Positions 1-5,505 of a stretch of 10,944 bases of DNA are shown here, piece by piece. Numbering within the stretch: the first letter of the stretch is position 1; each line of letters opens with the position of its first letter. The notes under the pieces were generated by a model. It saw only the letters and a program-made list of their open reading frames with translations. It had not been told where the DNA came from and searched no databases. The DNA comes from Chloroflexota bacterium (GTDB lineage Bacteria; Chloroflexota; Limnocylindria; Limnocylindrales; CSP1-4), in assembly GCA_015661135.1 (NCBI GenBank), contig JACVXW010000055.1, forward strand, positions 1,850 to 12,793, in the 5' to 3' direction. The position numbers and the translations under genes were made by a program.

Positions 1-1
1 G

Positions 2-661
2 CCGCGCGCGGACCTTCCGGGCTGCGGGCTGCACGTCCACCTGTCCCTCCAGTCGAGCGACGGAACGGAGCTCCTGCCGGACCCGGATACCGCGGACGGG
101 CTCTCGAAGGTCGGCGGAGCCGCGGTCGCCGGGCTGCTCGCGCACGCCGCCGGACAGACTGCGCTGGGGGCCCCAACGCCGAACAGCTACAAGCGACTCC
201 TGCCCGGATCCTGGGCGCCGGCGCATGACGCGTGGGCCGTCGGCAATCGCGCTGCCCTCGTCCGCATCCCGGCAACCGGGTCTGGCCGGCACATCGAGTA
301 CCGCTCCGGCGACGCCTCCGCGAACGTCTACCTGCACCTTGCCGGGCTGCTGGCGTCGATCCGTGCCGGCATCGAGCAGGGGCTGGCGGCGCCGCCGCCA
401 ATCGTCGGGGATGTCGGGCACCTGTCGGATGCGGATGCGGCCGCGGCCGGCGCGCCGCGCCTGCCGACACGACTTGACGTCGCCCTGGACGCGCTGGAGC
501 GCGACACCGTCCTGGGCGCCATGCTCGGTCCGACGATCCGCCCGCACTACCTCGCCGTGAAGCGCTTCGAGTGGATGTCGTATCTCGAGGGCTCCGGCCT
601 GCAACCTGACGCTATTGACGTCTCGGACTGGGAGCGCGAAACATACCTGGAGCCGATATGA
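2..661 (+). CDS. Glutamine-synthetase-like ligase, C-terminal part (cut by window edge)
   Basis: This is the C-terminal 219 residues of a glutamine synthetase family protein. Such enzymes use ATP to join ammonia or an amine to the gamma-carboxyl of glutamate through a gamma-glutamyl phosphate. Visible family signatures are GLHVHLS near base 26 (the usual GxHxHxS active-site strand), NSYKRLLPG from base 182 and NRAALVRIP up to base 271. HIEYRSGDASANVYL from base 290 stands where classical enzymes have R-x-E-x-R-x-PD-x-x-x-NPYL. The departures around SWAPAHDAW and RSGDASANVYL suggest a divergent member, more likely a gamma-glutamyl amide or polyamine ligase than housekeeping GlnA. That subtype is inferred. 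The N-terminal half lies upstream of the window. The stop shares ATGA with the next gene, so the two are probably translated together. Confidence 0.85.
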   Translation, partial: PRADLPGCGLHVHLSLQSSDGTELLPDPDTADGLSKVGGAAVAGLLAHAAGQTALGAPTPNSYKRLLPGSWAPAHDAWAVGNRAALVRIPATGSGRHIEYRSGDASANVYLHLAGLLASIRAGIEQGLAAPPPIVGDVGHLSDADAAAAGAPRLPTRLDVALDALERDTVLGAMLGPTIRPHYLAVKRFEWMSYLEGSGLQPDAIDVSDWERETYLEPI

Positions 662-1656
662 CCACCCTCGACGCTCGCGGACCGGGCCGCGCCATGCCAA
701 GCGACCTGCCGCCGTGGCGCGCGCCGGAGGCGCTGTTTCCGGACACGCGGATTGACTATGTGGACCGCTGGCCGTCGATCGCAGCGGCTCGGGCGGCGCT
801 TGAGGACCAGCGCCCGTCGACCTGTGGCGCCTATGCCGCGCGGTACCTGCTCGGGCCGCTCGGATTCCCGGTCCACGCCGGGATCCCGACCACCCGCGAG
901 GACTACCTCGCCTTCCTGGCCGGGACGGTCCTCGAGACATGGGAGGACGGGCCGGCACGGGCAACTCGCGAGGAGGTACGGTCACTCGGCCTGGATGACG
1001 CCGCTGCCGCTGCTCGCTTCCCGCAGGCCTGGTACGGCTGGGATCTCCGGTCCACGGCAGACCCGGCAGTCGCGGGCACGGCGCCGGCCGGCACGGCCCG
1101 GACGGTGAGCCTGGCCTCGGACGGAGCCCTCGTGACGCTTCCGATCGCGGCCCGCCGCCTCGAGGGGTCGGTCCTCCTCACACCGCCTCGCTGGGAGGCC
1201 CTGCTGGACTTCATCGCTGCCGACGGGCCGCGCCTCGGATTGCACCCGATCGTGAACTACCAGTCGGACGAGCTGCTCAACCCGGTGACCGACGCCTACT
1301 CGGCGGCCGCCCTGACGGCGCCGGATCCCGAGGCTTTGATCCCGCTTGACTCGTGGGGCGTCGGGCACTTCGCCGGCGTCGGGGCCATCTGGCGGCCGGC
1401 CGACGGGCGTCGCTGGCTCCTGCTCGTGGACACCTACCGGAACCGAGGCTTCGCGGGGTTCCAGCCGCAGCCGGCAGAGCTCGTCCGTCGCGGCCTCGTC
1501 CGGTCGGACGGGCGGGAGGGCGGCGTCCTGCTCGCGATGCCGAGGGAGTCGCTCGATGAAACGGCGGCCGCGGCGGCCGCGATGGGACTCGAGGCGAGGA
1601 TGTGGAGCAACGGAAGCCTCGATCCGGAGCGCTGGACCTGGAGTCTCGGGCAGTGA
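658..1656 (+). CDS. Putative papain/C39-fold cysteine peptidase-like protein coupled to the ligase
   Basis: This 332-residue protein has no family I can name with certainty. The arrangement looks like a C39/papain-type cysteine peptidase. DQRPSTCGAYAARYLL gives an oxyanion Gln51 and nucleophile Cys56 at a helix start. VGHFAGVGAIW gives His237. RRWLLLVDTYRN gives Asp258 at the end of a strand, followed by an aromatic-rich turn and a helix, as in C39 domains. About 180 residues separate Cys and His, longer than usual, so there is an insertion. There is no signal peptide or membrane span, so it is probably cytosolic. The ATG overlaps the ligase stop (ATGA) and has GGAG 5 bases upstream, which fixes the start over the later Met13. 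The pairing suggests a substrate shared with the ligase, such as a gamma-glutamyl amide or short peptide. It could also be a non-catalytic or transferase relative. Confidence 0.7.
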   Translation: MTTLDARGPGRAMPSDLPPWRAPEALFPDTRIDYVDRWPSIAAARAALEDQRPSTCGAYAARYLLGPLGFPVHAGIPTTREDYLAFLAGTVLETWEDGPARATREEVRSLGLDDAAAAARFPQAWYGWDLRSTADPAVAGTAPAGTARTVSLASDGALVTLPIAARRLEGSVLLTPPRWEALLDFIAADGPRLGLHPIVNYQSDELLNPVTDAYSAAALTAPDPEALIPLDSWGVGHFAGVGAIWRPADGRRWLLLVDTYRNRGFAGFQPQPAELVRRGLVRSDGREGGVLLAMPRESLDETAAAAAAMGLEARMWSNGSLDPERWTWSLGQ

Positions 1657-1703
1657 CGAGGCGCCGAAGCTGACGCGCGCCCGCGGCCGACGGGCCAGTT
1701 CGC

Positions 1704-2480
1704 TCAGGCGAGAACGCGAACCTCGTCACCCAGGCGGATGATCCCCGGCCGTTCGACCTCCGCCAGGACGCCGAACATCGCCTTGGGCGCACCCTTCGCG
1801 TCGGGCATCGGGCCGCGATAGCGGAGGATCGTCCGCAGCGTGTCGAGATCGCGCTCGCCGGTATCGGGATCCTGGGTCGTGATCGCGCAGCGCCCATCCC
1901 GCTCCGTGACGCGCAGGACGGCCTCCCCGACCGCGATCCGTCCACCGATCCAGTCGTCCTCCTCATGGGCCACATCCCCGTCGAGCTCGATCAGCATCCG
2001 GAAGCGGCGGGCGTCAACGTCCTCGACGGCCGCCTGTCGGGCCAGCTCCCGGAGCGACCCCTGGCCCACGATCGAGGCCGGATTGCCGCGCCGCGTGCCG
2101 CCGATCTGGTCCGTCCGGACGAGCCGCACCGGCCGGCCGGCAAGCGCCGCCATCGCCTCACCCCACGGTCCCAGCACCTCGTGACCGATCGCCACGCGCC
2201 CGTGGAGCTGCGTCTCGACCGGCTCGCCGAGGCGCACGTCGCCCTCGACGACCTCGCCGTCCGGCAGCGTGATCCGGAGGGTCTCCGCGGCCGGATCCGT
2301 GTGCGCGGAGGCCTGGACGAGCCGCCCGACGACGATCCGGTCCACCAGGAACCCGCGCTCGTCAATGAGGTAGAACCGCCGGTCCTCGGCGACCCCGAGT
2401 TCCGTCAGGAGGATCTCCGACGGGTGCTCCAGGCCGAGGCTCCGAACGGGCGCAATCGAGAATCGGACGACCGCACTCAC
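1704..2480 (-). CDS. MOSC-domain protein (molybdenum cofactor-binding family)
   Basis: This 258-residue protein has the two-part layout of YcbX/mARC-type MOSC proteins. A beta-barrel N-terminal domain covers about residues 1-90 (FSIAPVRSLGLEH, then DRRFYLIDERGFLVD). The MOSC domain covers about 110-258. Its core RRFRMLIELDG...EEDDWIGGRIAVGEAVLRV...RCAITTQDPDTGERDLDTLR includes Cys198, the position that binds molybdenum or transfers sulfur in the family. Relatives reduce N-hydroxylated compounds or handle Moco sulfur. The substrate here is unknown. The frame is open further upstream, but GTG at 2480 is preferred. It shares GTGA with the vapC stop and gives the normal N-terminus, though no clear ribosome-binding site precedes it, so translation is probably coupled to vapC. 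The product ends 47 bases from the convergent peptidase-like gene. Confidence 0.85.
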   Translation of the reverse strand: MSAVVRFSIAPVRSLGLEHPSEILLTELGVAEDRRFYLIDERGFLVDRIVVGRLVQASAHTDPAAETLRITLPDGEVVEGDVRLGEPVETQLHGRVAIGHEVLGPWGEAMAALAGRPVRLVRTDQIGGTRRGNPASIVGQGSLRELARQAAVEDVDARRFRMLIELDGDVAHEEDDWIGGRIAVGEAVLRVTERDGRCAITTQDPDTGERDLDTLRTILRYRGPMPDAKGAPKAMFGVLAEVERPGIIRLGDEVRVLA

Positions 2481-2887
2481 GGCACAGCGAGCCGGACGCC
2501 CGAGGCCTCGCAGGCCTGTCGCAAGCAACGATCGATCGTCGCGAGCTCGAGGTCTCGCACGTATGCGAGATGCAGGTAGGTCGCGTCATAGGCCGTCAGG
2601 TCATGAGTGCGCGCCATTTCGAGGGCCCCGATCGCGGTGGAAAGCTCGACCGGCACGATCTCAATCGGCAGCCCTTCGAGCATCACCCGCAGGGCAGGAA
2701 GCTCGGTGGGCTGAAGGCGGCCACGGCGCTCCGCGGTCCGAAGGGCGTTGGCGACCTCGAGCGGCCAGTGGGCCGGAGCGATTGCGGACTCGTGCTCAAG
2801 TCGCCGGAGGACGTGATCGGCGGCTGGGCTCGCCTCGTCATCGAAGACCCAGGCAAGGGCCACCGAGGCATCGAGGACGAAGGTCAC
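2477..2887 (-). CDS. vapC: VapC-type PIN-domain toxin (ribonuclease)
   Basis: This 136-residue single PIN domain is the usual VapC length. VapC toxins are Mg2+-dependent endoribonucleases that cut tRNA or rRNA when freed from their antitoxin. The four expected acidic residues are present: Asp6 (FVLDASVALAW), Glu44 (HWPLEVANAL), Asp101 (LTAYDATYLHLA) and Asp119 (LATIDRCL). The active site therefore looks intact. The start is GTG at 2887, which shares GTGA with the antitoxin stop and has GAGGGG 5 bases upstream. A longer open frame extends upstream, but it only shadows the antitoxin. Regulation should follow the cognate antitoxin by tight co-translation. The downstream MOSC gene overlaps its stop. 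Confidence 0.93.
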   Translation of the reverse strand: MTFVLDASVALAWVFDDEASPAADHVLRRLEHESAIAPAHWPLEVANALRTAERRGRLQPTELPALRVMLEGLPIEIVPVELSTAIGALEMARTHDLTAYDATYLHLAYVRDLELATIDRCLRQACEASGVRLAVP

Positions 2888-3123
2888 CGGCGCCCCTCGT
2901 CGATGAGCTCCCGGATCGTCCCGCCGGCGAGATGGTGGGCTGCCCGGAACCTGCGCAGGGCGCTGGATGCGTCCTGGACGGCGAGCGCCACCTCCGTCCT
3001 CGGCGACGTCAGGATGGCGATCGGCACGCCGTGCTTCGTGATCGTGATGGTCTCCCCGGCCTCGACGGCCTTGAGCAGTCGAGGAAGGTGAGTCTTGGCC
3101 TCGTACGAGCCGACGCTGCGCAC
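2884..3123 (-). CDS. Phd/YefM-family antitoxin of the VapC pair
   Basis: This is a 79-residue antitoxin that binds and neutralises the adjacent VapC and represses its own promoter. The N-terminal half carries the Phd/YefM DNA-binding fold: SVGSYEAKTHLPRLLKAVEAGE followed by TITKHGVPIAIL (about residues 3-38). The C-terminal half (about 45-79), ending FRAAHHLAGGTIRELIDEGRR, is charged and helical, as expected for the toxin-wrapping tail. The start is GTG at 3123. GGAG lies 9 bases upstream, and an in-frame stop just beyond it excludes a longer form. Pairing of a Phd-type antitoxin with a PIN toxin is common. The inverted repeat at 3140-3164 is the likely operator. Confidence 0.92.
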   Translation of the reverse strand: MRSVGSYEAKTHLPRLLKAVEAGETITITKHGVPIAILTSPRTEVALAVQDASSALRRFRAAHHLAGGTIRELIDEGRR

Positions 3124-3139
3124 TGTTGGTTACTCCATA

Positions 3140-3164
3140 CAGACTGGTTGTTTCGACCAGTCTG
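3140..3164 (-). promoter_or_regulatory. Inverted repeat, likely toxin-antitoxin operator
   Basis: A perfect 9-bp inverted repeat, CAGACTGGT / ACCAGTCTG, is separated by 7 bases. It lies 16 bases upstream of the antitoxin GTG and just upstream of its ribosome-binding site. Phd/VapB antitoxins typically bind palindromes at this place, so autoregulation is the natural reading. Promoter elements nearby are unclear: a TTGTCA overlaps the upstream edge, but no well-spaced -10 is visible. A hairpin in the short leader is the alternative. Confidence 0.6.
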
Positions 3165-3207
3165 ACAAGCAAGCCGACGCCTGTCAATCACCGGAGTGAA
3201 GGGCTCG

Positions 3208-3822
3208 TCAGCCATCGCGGGCAGCTTCCGGCCCGCGCCTGGCGTGGCGCGGATAGATGACGAGCATGCGGCCGACTTCGGGGCCGAGGCACTCCACGTC
3301 GTGCGGGATCGTGGGATCCCAGGCCACGTAGTCGCCGGGACCGGCCTCCACGACGTGATCGCCCTGGGACATCCGCCAGCGACCGGCAAGGATCACGTGG
3401 TGCTCGTCGCCCGTGTGGGCATGAACGCCGGTCGACCCGCCGGGCGGGACCGTCGCCTCGAGGATCCGGACGTCGCGCGCGGTCCCGCCGTCCACTTCCT
3501 CCATGCAGGCACCCTGCGCGCCGGTCCGGCGGGGCCGTTCCGCGGCCCGGACCACGCGCGGCGCCGGTGCCGAGTCGAGGAGGAGCCACGCGACAGGGAC
3601 GTCGAGCGCGGCCGCGATGGCCACGAGCGCATCCAGGGACGGGACGGCCTTTCCGTTCTCGATCTGGGACAAGTAGCCGACGTTCAGGCCGCTCCGCTCG
3701 CCGACCTGGGTCAACGTGAGGCTGCGCGTCTGCCGCCAGCGACGCACCTCGCCACCGACATCGGGACGGCGGGGGCCCGGCGGCGGTCCAGTGCCGGTGT
3801 ACTCCCCTTGTGTCTCAGACAA
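3208..3822 (-). CDS. XRE-family transcriptional regulator with cupin domain
   Basis: This 204-residue regulator joins a helix-turn-helix domain (about residues 23-82, including LTLTQVGERSGLNVGYLSQI and ENGKAVPSLDALVAIAAAL) to a C-terminal cupin (about 115-193). The cupin has the metal-binding motif G-x5-H-x-H-x3-E-x6-G (His134, His136, Glu140, Gly147) and a late His174 in IPHDVE, so it probably binds a metal and a small effector. Relatives repress amino-acid, polyamine or sulfur genes. TTG at 3822 is chosen because GGAGG lies 9 bases upstream. The frame runs further upstream, but there it only shadows the opposite gene. It is divergent from the oxidoreductase at 3944 and may control it. The effector is unknown. 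Confidence 0.88.
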   Translation of the reverse strand: MSETQGEYTGTGPPPGPRRPDVGGEVRRWRQTRSLTLTQVGERSGLNVGYLSQIENGKAVPSLDALVAIAAALDVPVAWLLLDSAPAPRVVRAAERPRRTGAQGACMEEVDGGTARDVRILEATVPPGGSTGVHAHTGDEHHVILAGRWRMSQGDHVVEAGPGDYVAWDPTIPHDVECLGPEVGRMLVIYPRHARRGPEAARDG

Positions 3823-3943
3823 CCTACTTGACCTCCGGCCAACAGTATGGCACAGTATTTGCAGAGGCAACAATCGTTTGCCCGAAGTCAAGCATAGCGG
3901 GTTCGCAGGTGGTGGCGAACACAAAGAAGGATCAGGACAGACC
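3823..3943. promoter_or_regulatory. Divergent promoter region with phased repeats and palindromes
   Basis: This 121-bp gap separates the XRE-cupin regulator from the oxidoreductase. ACAGTAT occurs twice, at 3842-3848 and 3852-3858, exactly 10 bp apart, so both copies face the same side of the helix. TGTCTCAGACA (3811-3821) is a palindrome overlapping the regulator's start codon. GTTCGC / GCGAAC (3901-3906, 3915-3920) forms a 6-bp stem with an 8-base loop in the oxidoreductase leader. The local sequence is more A+T-rich than the genes. A TTGACC (3828-3833) could be a -35 for the + gene, but the best -10 (CAGTAT) is 19 bases away, so the promoter call is weak. These repeats are candidate operators for the regulator. 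Confidence 0.5.
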
Positions 3944-4540
3944 ATGAACATCGCAATCATTGGCAGCGGCAACGTCGGCTCGGCGCTCGGCAGTTCGCTA
4001 GTGAGCGCCGGCCACCGAGTGACCGTCACCGCCCGTGACTCCGTCAAGGCCACGACCGTCGCCGCGCAGATCGGCGCGTCGGTGGTCCCCTCCGCCCTCG
4101 CAGCGGCAGAAGCCGCGGACGTCATCGTCCTCGCCATCCCCTACGGCGCTGTTGAGAGCGTGGCCAAGGAAATCGCGGCCGCGGTGAGCGGCAAGGTCGT
4201 CATCGACACCACAAACCCGCTCAAGGCGGACTACTCGGGCCTTGCCACGGACGGTGGACCGTCCGGCGCGGAGCGCATCGCCGCGCAGCTGCCGGGAGCC
4301 CGGGTCGTCAAGGCGTTCAACACGCTGTTCGCCTCGATCCAGGCGGACACGGCAGTCCACGGACAGACCGTCGACGGGCTCATCGCCGCGGACGACGCAG
4401 ACGCCAAGACCACCGTGGCCGAGCTGCGCGAGCTCGAGTCCCTCGCGTGGCTCAACATCGCCCTCCAGCTCCGCACGGGCGGCAGCTGGAAATCCTCGTT
4501 CGTCCTGATCGGTGCCCCCGACAAGGCGATCGCCGCCTGA
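3944..4540 (+). CDS. F420/NADP-oxidoreductase-family Rossmann protein
   Basis: This 198-residue protein belongs to the family that includes NADPH-dependent F420 reductase, which moves hydride between NADP and coenzyme F420. Many members act on other substrates. The N-terminus MNIAIIGSGNVGSALG carries the dinucleotide-binding GxGxxG (Gly7, Gly9, Gly12). VIVLAIPYGA, VVIDTTNPL and VVKAFNTLFA are the expected core strands. LESLAWLNIALQL near residues 164-176 is the family's C-terminal helix. ATG at 3944 has AGGA 6 bases upstream. Compared with homologues as I remember them, about 18 residues seem absent near 160-163, where a strand and a Gly-Pro turn usually lie. F420 use is therefore not certain. 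It is likely controlled by the divergent XRE-cupin regulator and may be co-transcribed with the dioxygenase. Confidence 0.85.
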   Translation: MNIAIIGSGNVGSALGSSLVSAGHRVTVTARDSVKATTVAAQIGASVVPSALAAAEAADVIVLAIPYGAVESVAKEIAAAVSGKVVIDTTNPLKADYSGLATDGGPSGAERIAAQLPGARVVKAFNTLFASIQADTAVHGQTVDGLIAADDADAKTTVAELRELESLAWLNIALQLRTGGSWKSSFVLIGAPDKAIAA

Positions 4541-4555
4541 CGAGTCGCTCCTCGG

Positions 4556-4579
4556 CCCGGGCACGGTACTGTGTCCGGG
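4556..4579 (+). other. Intergenic hairpin between oxidoreductase and dioxygenase
   Basis: CCCGGGCAC / GTGTCCGGG forms a 9-bp stem with one G-U pair around a 6-base loop, 15 bases past the oxidoreductase stop. No T-run follows, so it is a weak terminator at best. It could instead stabilise or attenuate a shared transcript. Confidence 0.35.
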
Positions 4580-4636
4580 TCGGGTGAACCGGCAGGCATG
4601 ACAGAGCCCTCCCGGGCGAGACGGAGCCCCTTCCAC

Positions 4637-5443
4637 ATGACCGAACCAGCCCTCCCCAGCGAGACCGCCGGGCCGATGCCTGCCCTCTACCTCGGCCACG
4701 GAGCGCCACCGTTGCTGGAGGATGCGGACTGGATGGGCCAGCTCAATGGCTGGGCCGCGAACCTCCCCCGTCCGAGCGCCATCTTGATCGTGAGCGCGCA
4801 CTGGCAGACGGCGCCGCTGGCGCTGAGCGCGACCCGGAAGGTGCCGCTCGTCTACGACTTCTACGGGTTTCCGCAGCACTACTACGAGATGACCTATGAC
4901 GCGCCCGGCGCGCCGGAACTGGCGGCGAAGGTCAAAGGCCTGATGCCGGCCAATGAACCGGTGCTGGATCGCGAGACGCGCGGCCTGGACCACGGCGCCT
5001 GGGTCCCGCTCAAGGCGATGTTCCCGGACGCGGACATCCCGGTCCTTCAGATGTCCATGCCGGACCTGGATCCACAGCATCTGTTCGAGGTCGGCAAGCG
5101 CCTGGCGCCGCTCCGTGACGAGGGCGTCCTGATCGTCGGCAGCGGGTTCATGACGCACGGCCTGCCGTTCATCCGCGAGTACTTCATGGGCAAGCCGGGC
5201 GCCCCACAGTGGTCGATCGACTTCGACGACTGGGCCCGCGAAGCCCTCGAGCGCGGCGACCTGGACACGCTCTTCGATTTCCGCGCCAAGGCGCCCGGGA
5301 TGCCCTACGCGCATCCGACCGTCGAGCACTTCGCCCCGCTCTTCGTGACACTCGGAGCGGTGGCTCGCCCGGACGACGCCCCGAAGTTCGCTATCGAAGG
5401 CTACGCCTACGGGCTCTCGAAGCGGTCCTTCGAAATCCGCTGA
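4637..5443 (+). CDS. ygiD: DODA-type (LigB/YgiD family) extradiol ring-cleavage dioxygenase
   Basis: This 268-residue member of the class III extradiol dioxygenase family resembles E. coli YgiD (4,5-DOPA dioxygenase) over its whole length. Motifs in order are LYLGHGAPP (His21), IVSAHWQT (His55), YDFYGFPQHYYEMTY, RGLDHGAWVPL (His119), LIVGSGFMTHGL (His174) and AHPTVEHFAPL (His226, His231). His21, His55 and His231 are the likely metal ligands by family analogy. It should cleave a catechol-type ring, but the natural substrate of these bacterial enzymes is often unknown. ATG at 4637 is chosen because GGAG lies 10 bases upstream and the length then fits. Earlier in-frame starts (GTG 4571, ATG 4598) lack a good site. 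Curiously, MTEP is encoded at both 4598 and 4637. Confidence 0.9.
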   Translation: MTEPALPSETAGPMPALYLGHGAPPLLEDADWMGQLNGWAANLPRPSAILIVSAHWQTAPLALSATRKVPLVYDFYGFPQHYYEMTYDAPGAPELAAKVKGLMPANEPVLDRETRGLDHGAWVPLKAMFPDADIPVLQMSMPDLDPQHLFEVGKRLAPLRDEGVLIVGSGFMTHGLPFIREYFMGKPGAPQWSIDFDDWAREALERGDLDTLFDFRAKAPGMPYAHPTVEHFAPLFVTLGAVARPDDAPKFAIEGYAYGLSKRSFEIR

Positions 5444-5457
5444 CGGCTCGGCCCGGT

Positions 5458-5505
5458 GGTTCAGCCGGCCGGAGGTTCAGCCAGCCGGAGGTTCAGCCGG
5501 CCGGT
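5458..5505. repeat. Three tandem 16-bp repeats between convergent genes
   Basis: The unit GGTTCAGCCGGCCGGA occurs at 5458-5473, 5474-5489 and 5490-5505 with one or two changes (an A in copy 2, a final T in copy 3). The TCA in each copy reads TGA on the minus strand, and copy 3 supplies the stop codon of the diguanylate cyclase. The outer copies can also pair through CCGGCCGG with a small bulge, making a possible bidirectional terminator between the dioxygenase and the cyclase. No T-run is present. Confidence 0.75.

Noticed and set aside
1679..1695. Five-bp GC stem (GCCCG/CGGGC) between the convergent peptidase-like and MOSC genes
   Set aside because: The stem is too short, has no T-run, and is expected by chance at this G+C content, so it is not called a terminator.
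2481..2528. Sixteen-residue upstream extension of the MOSC frame inside vapC
   Set aside because: The GTGA overlap at 2480 mirrors the antitoxin-toxin junction, and the extra residues do not resemble a MOSC N-terminus.
3823..4137. Upstream extension of the XRE-cupin frame by 105 residues
   Set aside because: It would cover the divergent promoter and the 5' end of the oxidoreductase. TTG 3822 with GGAGG nine bases upstream gives a normal-length regulator.
3998..5329. 443-residue open frame on the minus strand opposite the oxidoreductase and dioxygenase genes
   Set aside because: It is a codon-bias shadow of two strongly recognised + strand genes. Its protein is Arg/Gly/His-rich without family motifs, and it spans the intergenic gap.
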